From JBCCFC01 sp965213595 (GTDB lineage: Bacteria > Chloroflexota > Anaerolineae > Caldilineales > Caldilineaceae): a stretch of DNA of 64,000 nt. This document shows, one piece after another, positions 59,392 through 64,000 of this stretch (within the stretch, counting starts at the first letter, position 1; each line of letters starts with the position of its first letter). The position numbers were made by a program, and so were the translations under genes. The DNA is taken from positions 310,001 through 374,000 of the forward strand of contig CBDBZO010000002.1 of the NCBI GenBank assembly GCA_965213595.1, in the 5' to 3' direction. The notes beneath the pieces were generated by a model. It did no database searches. It was not told the DNA's origin and worked only from the letters and a program-made list of their open reading frames with translations.

Positions 59392-60327
59392 ATGACGCCA
59401 GAGAAACTACCTTCCGATTTAGCCGACCCAGCGGTCGACGCGCTCTCTTCGGCCCAGCCGTTAACCCTGCGCCCGCTGACCCTGCGCGCCATGGCCTGGC
59501 GACGCTATCGGCAGCACGTGCCCGCCATGATCAGCAGCGTGGTGCTGCTGCTCCTGCTCCTGGCGGCCATCTTTTCCGCCCAAATCACCGGCGGCTGCGA
59601 CCCCTACGCCAGCAACCTGCAAAACTTTCGCGCGGCGCCCAGCGCCGAGTTCCCGCTCGGCACGGATACGCTGGGGCGCGACGTCTTCTGCCGCCTCGTC
59701 TACGCCAGCCGCGTCTCGCTCTCCGTGGGGCTGGTGGCCGTCTCCATCTACCTGGTGATCGGCACCGCGCTGGGGCTGGTGGCCGGCTACCTGGGCGGCC
59801 TCGTCGATTCGACGATTATGCGGCTCTCCGACATTATCCTCTCCTTCCCGCTGCTCATGCTGATTATCGTGATCGTCAGCGTGATCGGCCCCAGCATCTA
59901 CAACGTGATGGTGGTGATTGGGCTGCTGGGCTGGCCACCCGTCTGTCGACTGGTGCGGGCCAACGTGCTCTCGATCAAGCAAAAGGAGTTTGTGACGGCG
60001 GCCCAGGCCGCCGGCGTCACGGGCGTGCGCATTAGCCTGCGCCACATTCTGCCCAACACCCTGGCCGAGGTGGTGGTGGCCGGCACCTTTGGCGTAGCGG
60101 CGGCGATTCTGACCGAAGCGGGGTTGAGCTTTCTAGGCCTGGGCGTGCAGCCGCCCATGGCCAGCTGGGGCAACATGCTGATCGACGCCCAATCGCTGAC
60201 CATCCTGGAATCCATGCCCTGGCTCTGGCTCCCGCCCGGCGTGATGATCGCACTCTCCGTCCTGAGCATCAATTTTATCGGGGATGGGTTGCGCGACGCG
60301 CTGGATCCGCGGGGGCTGGATTATTAG
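59392..60327 (+). CDS. Peptide-type ABC transporter permease (DppC-like)
   Basis: A 311-residue permease with an N-terminal soluble stretch (40 residues), then six helices. AEFPLGTDTLGRDVFCRLVYASRVSLSVGLVAV is the DppC signature. The EAA loop is VTAAQAAGVTGVRISLRHILPNTLAEVVVAGTFGVAAAILTEAGLSFLGLGVQPP. The ATG at 59392 is chosen because the upstream frame is repeat DNA. The usual DppD/DppF ATPases do not follow, so the importer must borrow ATPases from another locus. Confidence 0.92.
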   Translation: MTPEKLPSDLADPAVDALSSAQPLTLRPLTLRAMAWRRYRQHVPAMISSVVLLLLLLAAIFSAQITGGCDPYASNLQNFRAAPSAEFPLGTDTLGRDVFCRLVYASRVSLSVGLVAVSIYLVIGTALGLVAGYLGGLVDSTIMRLSDIILSFPLLMLIIVIVSVIGPSIYNVMVVIGLLGWPPVCRLVRANVLSIKQKEFVTAAQAAGVTGVRISLRHILPNTLAEVVVAGTFGVAAAILTEAGLSFLGLGVQPPMASWGNMLIDAQSLTILESMPWLWLPPGVMIALSVLSINFIGDGLRDALDPRGLDY

Positions 60328-61113
60328 AGGAGGAGTTGTGCAGCAGTGGAAACAGAAGTTGGTAAGCGGAAATTTCCTGTATACAGCAGATAGCTGAAAG
60401 GTGAAGTATGATCAAATTTAAGTTGAGAGAGCGGGGTGCGATGATATATGGAAGGTTTCCATGTGATCAATAGCTACTTATCTAAAGTGCGTTCAATTTG
60501 AAAACCGGAGTTTTCTCGCGGGCACGACCCCATCCCTTTGCGTCACACGGCCAAAAAACTCGGGGTTTCGTTTTGCACGCAGTTTAGAATGGGTATAGCT
60601 AGCAGCACCGGAAGGTTCTCGGCGGATGAGGCTGATCGGCGCGGATTTTTGGCGGACGAGCAGTCCAAAAGCCGGTTTTATCCGTTGCATCCGCTAAATC
60701 AGCTAGAGATTCTTGCAAATTTGGTTTTGCTATTTTCACGGGGTGCGCCCGAAATTTTGGGCGAGCTTCCGCATAAGGCGAAGTTCCAGTTGAGAGGCGA
60801 GGTCGAGCGCCCGAAATTTTGGGATGCACCCTTTTTCGCAGCAGCAATTCTCAACTTAGAAAGAACGTAACCGCAGATAGATGCAGATAAATGCGGATAT
60901 TGGTTTTGATGAAAATCTGCGTTTATCTGCGTTCATCAGCGGTTCCAAATTCCGAGCGCACTTGCCCACGAACAGAAACGTCACCCGATGAAGTCGGTGC
61001 TTTTCTCGATCCGCAAAATTGTTTTATCCTATGCTTTGCCGTTGTCTTCCCGTGGCTTCGCTTGAGCAGACGCAGTCGGGTTGCGCTTAGAATCAATTTT
61101 TGCAGACGAGTTT
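60328..61113. repeat. Repeat-filled spacer, no gene seen
   Basis: Hairpin arms GGGTGCGCCCGAAATTTTGG near 60744 and CCCGAAATTTTGGGATGCAC near 60811 pair over about 95 bp. CGCAGATAGATGCAGATAAA near 60873 pairs with the mirror at about 60918-60940. A 110-residue frame crosses these repeats but has no family look. Promoter elements for the 7TM gene were not identified. Confidence 0.65.
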
Positions 61114-63159
61114 ATGACCGAATCCGTTTTCACCCTGCCGAACATCCTCGCGTTTCTCAACGTGGTAATGTCGTCGGTGTTGATTATTTTGTCGTTTTCG
61201 CTAATGGCCTATACGCTGACGTACCAGTTCCGCGAGGCCGTGGCGCGGCGCTTTGCCCTGGTGCTGCTCTGCGTGATGATCACCTACGCCAGCGAAGTAG
61301 CCCTGACGCGCGTGACCTCGGCGGGAGCGGAGGCGTGGCTGCGCTTTGAGTGGATTGGCGTGGCGCTGCTGCCCGCGGCGGCCTATTTGTTTTCGCTGGC
61401 GGTGCTGCGGCTCACCAATTTCCAGGTGGGCTGGCGGCGCTGGCTCGGCGCGGGCGCGCTGGCGCTTTCGGCGCTGAGCATCCTCGATGGCCTGCTTGGC
61501 TCGCAGCTGGTGGGCCGCGCGCGCTTCACCAGCGAGCTGCGCTATCTCGAAGCCGGGCCGCTCTTTGGCCTCTTTGCCGTTTACTTTGGCTTGGCCATTG
61601 CCCTCTCGCTCGTCAACCTGTGGACGGCGCGGCGGCGCAGCCTCACCGCCCGCAGCCGCACGCGCATGACCTACCTGCTCGTCGGCTTTGCCGCGCCCGC
61701 CATCGGCGTCTTCCCCTACCTCATCGGCCTCAGCCTGATCGGCGTGGCCGGCTGGGTTCCGCGCGATGCCGCGGCGTCGCTGGTGTTGGCGCTTTCGCTG
61801 CTCGGCAACGCCAGCGTCGCGCCGATGCTGGTGCTGATCAGCTACGTCGTCGCCTACTTTGGCGTGCTCACGCCCGACCGCGTGGTGCGCTACCGGCTGA
61901 TTCGCTTCTTTACGCGCGGCCCGATTGTCGCCATCGTCGCTATCGTTGCGATCCAGACGCTGCCCACCATCGACCGCATCCTTGGCCTCCCGCGCGACAT
62001 CGTGCTCTACACCGTGATCACCGGCGTAATCGTGCTGAGCCAGCTCATTCTCAGCGTGAGCAAGTCGCTGGTGGACCGGCTGATCTACCGCGAGGACCGC
62101 AAGGAGATTGCGTGGCTGCGCGAGCTGGATCGCCGCCTGCTGACGACGAGCGACCTGCGCCAATTTTTGGAGAACAATCTCGTCGCCTTGTGTGAGCTGC
62201 TGCGCGTGCCCGCCGGGCTGGTCGCCGCCACACAGGGGCCGGATCTGGTGCTGGAGGCGGTTGTTGGCCCGGAGAATACGCGCGACCGGGTGCTGACGGC
62301 CTCGGACTGGAACGAGGCGCTGAGCCGTGCGCTGGCCCAGCCGCGGGCAACGTCGCCCAACGGCGTGCTGCCCGCCCAAAATTTAAGCAACCCAGTTTTG
62401 CACAAAGGCTTCTGGGTTTGGCCGCTGCTGGAGCCAACCGCTGTCGAAAATTTTATCAACGGCACGGGGGACGCGTCGCCCCCGTCGCCGCAGATTTTGG
62501 GGCTGATCGGCGTTGAGGCACGGGCGGAATTGGCGAGCGATGACGGCGTCGCGCCGTCGCTCTCGCCGCAGGAGGCCGATGTGGTGGCGCGGATGATGGA
62601 GCGGGTGGCGAATGCGCTGTTGGATCGCAAACTGCAGCAGAACGTCTTTATCACGCTCCAGCGCATCATTCCCGGCATCGAGGAGACGCAACGGCTGCGC
62701 GGTCGCACGCCCTACGCCACGGCGGGCAGCGGCGAAGAGGCCGCCACCGCCCTGCTCGACCCCAGCCCGATCCACGATCCCGAATTTGAATCCTGGGTGC
62801 GCGATGCGCTCAAGCAGTATTGGGGCGGGCCCAAATTTACGCGCAGCCCGCTGCTGCGCCTGCGCACCGTCGCCCAGCGGGTGGACGAAGTCAACAACGA
62901 TCCCTCCAAGGCGCTGCGCGAGACGCTGGACACGGCCATCGAGCGCCTCAAGCCCGCGGGCCAGCCCGATTTGAACGCGCCGGAGTGGCTGCTCTACAAT
63001 ATCTTGAACCTGCGCTACGTGGAGGATCGCAAGGTGCGGGAGACGGCCAACAAGCTCTCGATGAGCGAGAGCGATTTGTACCGCAAGCAGCGCGTCGCCA
63101 TCGAGCAGGTCGCGCGGGTGCTGACGGAGATGGAGCAGGAGACGGGGCGGGGGGAGTGA
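61114..63159 (+). CDS. 7TM receptor-like protein with GAF-like and HTH-like C-terminal parts
   Basis: A 681-residue protein. Residues about 8-310 contain seven or more hydrophobic helices (VVMSSVLIILSFSLMAYTLTYQFREAVARRFALVLLCVMITYASEVALTRV and onward) like the 7TM sensor of histidine kinases. The soluble part begins with RLIYREDRKEIAWLRELDRRLLTTSDLRQFLENNLVALCELLRVPAGLVAATQG, a GAF-like segment. There is no HisKA or HATPase motif. The last 130 residues, ALKQYWGGPKFTRSPLLRLRTVAQ to WLLYNILNLRYVEDRKVRETANKLSMSESDLYRKQRVAIEQVARVLTEME, look helical with an HTH at KVRETANKLSMSESDLYRKQR. It may sense a signal in or outside the membrane and act on DNA or a partner directly. The upstream start at 61081 is possible. 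Confidence 0.65.
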   Translation: MTESVFTLPNILAFLNVVMSSVLIILSFSLMAYTLTYQFREAVARRFALVLLCVMITYASEVALTRVTSAGAEAWLRFEWIGVALLPAAAYLFSLAVLRLTNFQVGWRRWLGAGALALSALSILDGLLGSQLVGRARFTSELRYLEAGPLFGLFAVYFGLAIALSLVNLWTARRRSLTARSRTRMTYLLVGFAAPAIGVFPYLIGLSLIGVAGWVPRDAAASLVLALSLLGNASVAPMLVLISYVVAYFGVLTPDRVVRYRLIRFFTRGPIVAIVAIVAIQTLPTIDRILGLPRDIVLYTVITGVIVLSQLILSVSKSLVDRLIYREDRKEIAWLRELDRRLLTTSDLRQFLENNLVALCELLRVPAGLVAATQGPDLVLEAVVGPENTRDRVLTASDWNEALSRALAQPRATSPNGVLPAQNLSNPVLHKGFWVWPLLEPTAVENFINGTGDASPPSPQILGLIGVEARAELASDDGVAPSLSPQEADVVARMMERVANALLDRKLQQNVFITLQRIIPGIEETQRLRGRTPYATAGSGEEAATALLDPSPIHDPEFESWVRDALKQYWGGPKFTRSPLLRLRTVAQRVDEVNNDPSKALRETLDTAIERLKPAGQPDLNAPEWLLYNILNLRYVEDRKVRETANKLSMSESDLYRKQRVAIEQVARVLTEMEQETGRGE

Positions 63160-63376
63160 GGGAATGCAAAGGTGGAAGGCGAAATGCTAGATTGAGACGC
63201 AGTAGCAGATTAGACAAATAAACGGGTAACGCGGAGTGCGCACGGGCCAACAAGATTGCCTGATTGAATGCTTAAACTGCTAGAGCGTTTCTTGGTAACG
63301 TATGAGACATAGAGTCCTCGGACGAGCAATAGGTTGGATAACGAGACGACGCGGAGCGTGGGGGCAAGCTTTTCAT

Positions 63377-63739
63377 TTATGCGTTTTGCTGACTTTGAGT
63401 TTCTAAAGACAGCGCGCGGCGTAGACGGATATCGACTTGCTGCAGATCGGAATCGGACAAGTTGCCAATCTGGTGAACAATGAGATTCGGATCAATTGCA
63501 GCGAGTTTTGGCCGCATAAATGATGGCTTGAGAAGGCCAGTCGACTGCCAATCCACCAACAGATAATCCAGAGTGGAATGTGCTTGGGTAATTTGTGAGG
63601 AAACGTAGGCGAGCAGCAATTCAGCGCGAGCGTTGTAATACGCCGCGCTGTTGACGATGACAGCGGGTCGCGTCTTTCTCGTGGAAAGGTCGGAATAGGG
63701 GAAGGGAATGAGGACGACGCTACCCCTCGGCAAGGCCAT
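63377..63739 (-). CDS. MazF/PemK-family toxin
   Basis: A 120-residue endoribonuclease of the MazF/PemK family. The start MALPRGSVVLIPFPYSDLSTRKTRPAVIVN is the family signature (RG-x-V-x-x-x-x-FP-x-SD, KTRPAVI), with TLDYLLVDWQSTGLLKPSFMRPKLAAIDPNLIV and IGNLSDSDL after it. It would cleave mRNA when the antitoxin is lost. The start at 63739 lies 20 nt inside the end of the antitoxin gene, so the two overlap and are probably translationally coupled. Confidence 0.88.
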   Translation of the reverse strand: MALPRGSVVLIPFPYSDLSTRKTRPAVIVNSAAYYNARAELLLAYVSSQITQAHSTLDYLLVDWQSTGLLKPSFMRPKLAAIDPNLIVHQIGNLSDSDLQQVDIRLRRALSLETQSQQNA

Positions 63740-63962
63740 ACGCTTCTCTCCAGTTGTCGTAGACGGCGTCTTCGGGGTTGTCCCAATCGGCGGTGAACGC
63801 ATCGAGGCCCATTTGATTCCACTGTGCATCGGCCTTTGATTCTTCGTTGAGCACGCTATCGAGCAGCAGCTTGGCCAGCAGGAGACGCTCGCTGGCATCG
63901 AACTGCCTTGTGCGTTCAAAAACTTCACTGATTCGGGCGGGCGCTAAGTTCGGTGCAAGCAT
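63720..63962 (-). CDS. Antitoxin of the MazEF-like pair
   Basis: An 80-residue acidic protein upstream of the toxin: ISEVFERTRQFDASERLLLAKLLLDSV with a Leu-rich amphipathic helix and then DADAQWNQMGLDAFTADWDNPEDAVYDNWREAYG. The acidic Trp-rich tail suits binding of the toxin. The ATG at 63962 has a strong GAAGGAG site. Family assignment rests mainly on the overlap with the toxin and on its size; it is not a classic AbrB-type MazE. Confidence 0.75.
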   Translation of the reverse strand: MLAPNLAPARISEVFERTRQFDASERLLLAKLLLDSVLNEESKADAQWNQMGLDAFTADWDNPEDAVYDNWREAYGLAEG

Positions 63963-64000
63963 ATGGACTCCTTCTCTATCTGGTTCTACCGGTATTTTAC

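Noticed and set aside
60538..60870. 110-residue open frame in the repeat-filled spacer
   Set aside because: It runs through both arms of an inverted repeat, has no ribosome binding site and no recognised domain.

Overview
The window is a 64 kb stretch of GC-rich bacterial chromosome. Codon use, the sparse Shine-Dalgarno sites and the mix of families (a bacterial-type single-gyrB start, a 7TM receptor joined to a GAF-like and HTH-like tail, MoxR/DUF58/DUF4129, CtlX, DUF2723 and ILEI-tailed membrane proteins) suggest a Chloroflexota (Anaerolineae/Caldilineae-like) genome. This lineage call is inference; no rRNA is present to settle it. Housekeeping genes dominate. No phage, CRISPR array or plasmid functions were seen.

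Layout. 1-0.95 kb: an exonuclease-domain gene cut by the window edge and a lipoprotein. 1-10.7 kb: a GT2 glycosyltransferase, gyrB, a large GT-C-like membrane protein with an ILEI tail, a dolichyl-phosphate-mannose-synthase-like GT2 and a DUF2723 membrane protein, i.e. a surface glycosylation region around gyrase B. 11-16.8 kb: yceD-rpmF, fabD, fabG-nusB, tatB/A-tatC and a PAP2 phosphatase. 17-20.9 kb: divergent fadD and proS sharing overlapping promoters. 21-30.4 kb: a metabolic stretch (cupin, GNAT, FAD oxidoreductase, P450, TetR, CtlX-like hydrolase, TPP-dependent 2-oxoacid decarboxylase). 31-39 kb: a VWA lipoprotein, an IS5-family element, two Yip1-like membrane proteins around a P-loop kinase, a coiled-coil/SdrD-like protein, a THUMP-like methyltransferase. 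39-45 kb: pncC, a small protein, tRNA-Arg(CCT), and a moxR-DUF58-DUF4129 set. 45-51.6 kb: rpsA, rpsU, infA, a Nudix gene, rsmG, rex and an S41 peptidase. 52-64 kb: a metal ABC permease, tsaD, a DUF4038 glycosidase, a peptide-type ABC importer (binding protein and two permeases, no ATPase), the 7TM receptor, and a MazEF-like toxin-antitoxin pair.

The most striking feature is not a gene. The spacers are packed with several families of palindromic and MITE-like repeats: a ~160-440 bp family with AGGTTCCGTTGAC ends, a ~140 bp family with AGCTGTCAACGGATT ends (one copy split by the IS), GCGAAGC-NNN-GCTTCGC hairpins abutting stop codons, and several others. Members of these same families also lie in frame inside at least four protein genes (positions 1436, 4922, 5291, 6052, 9211, 29757) and supply the shared KIED C-terminus of two convergent genes near 7.65-7.76 kb. 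This looks like a protein-invading palindromic repeat system comparable in principle to the Rickettsia palindromic elements. A second notable item is the 681-residue 7TM protein ending in a HTH-like segment, which may be a membrane-bound one-component regulator.
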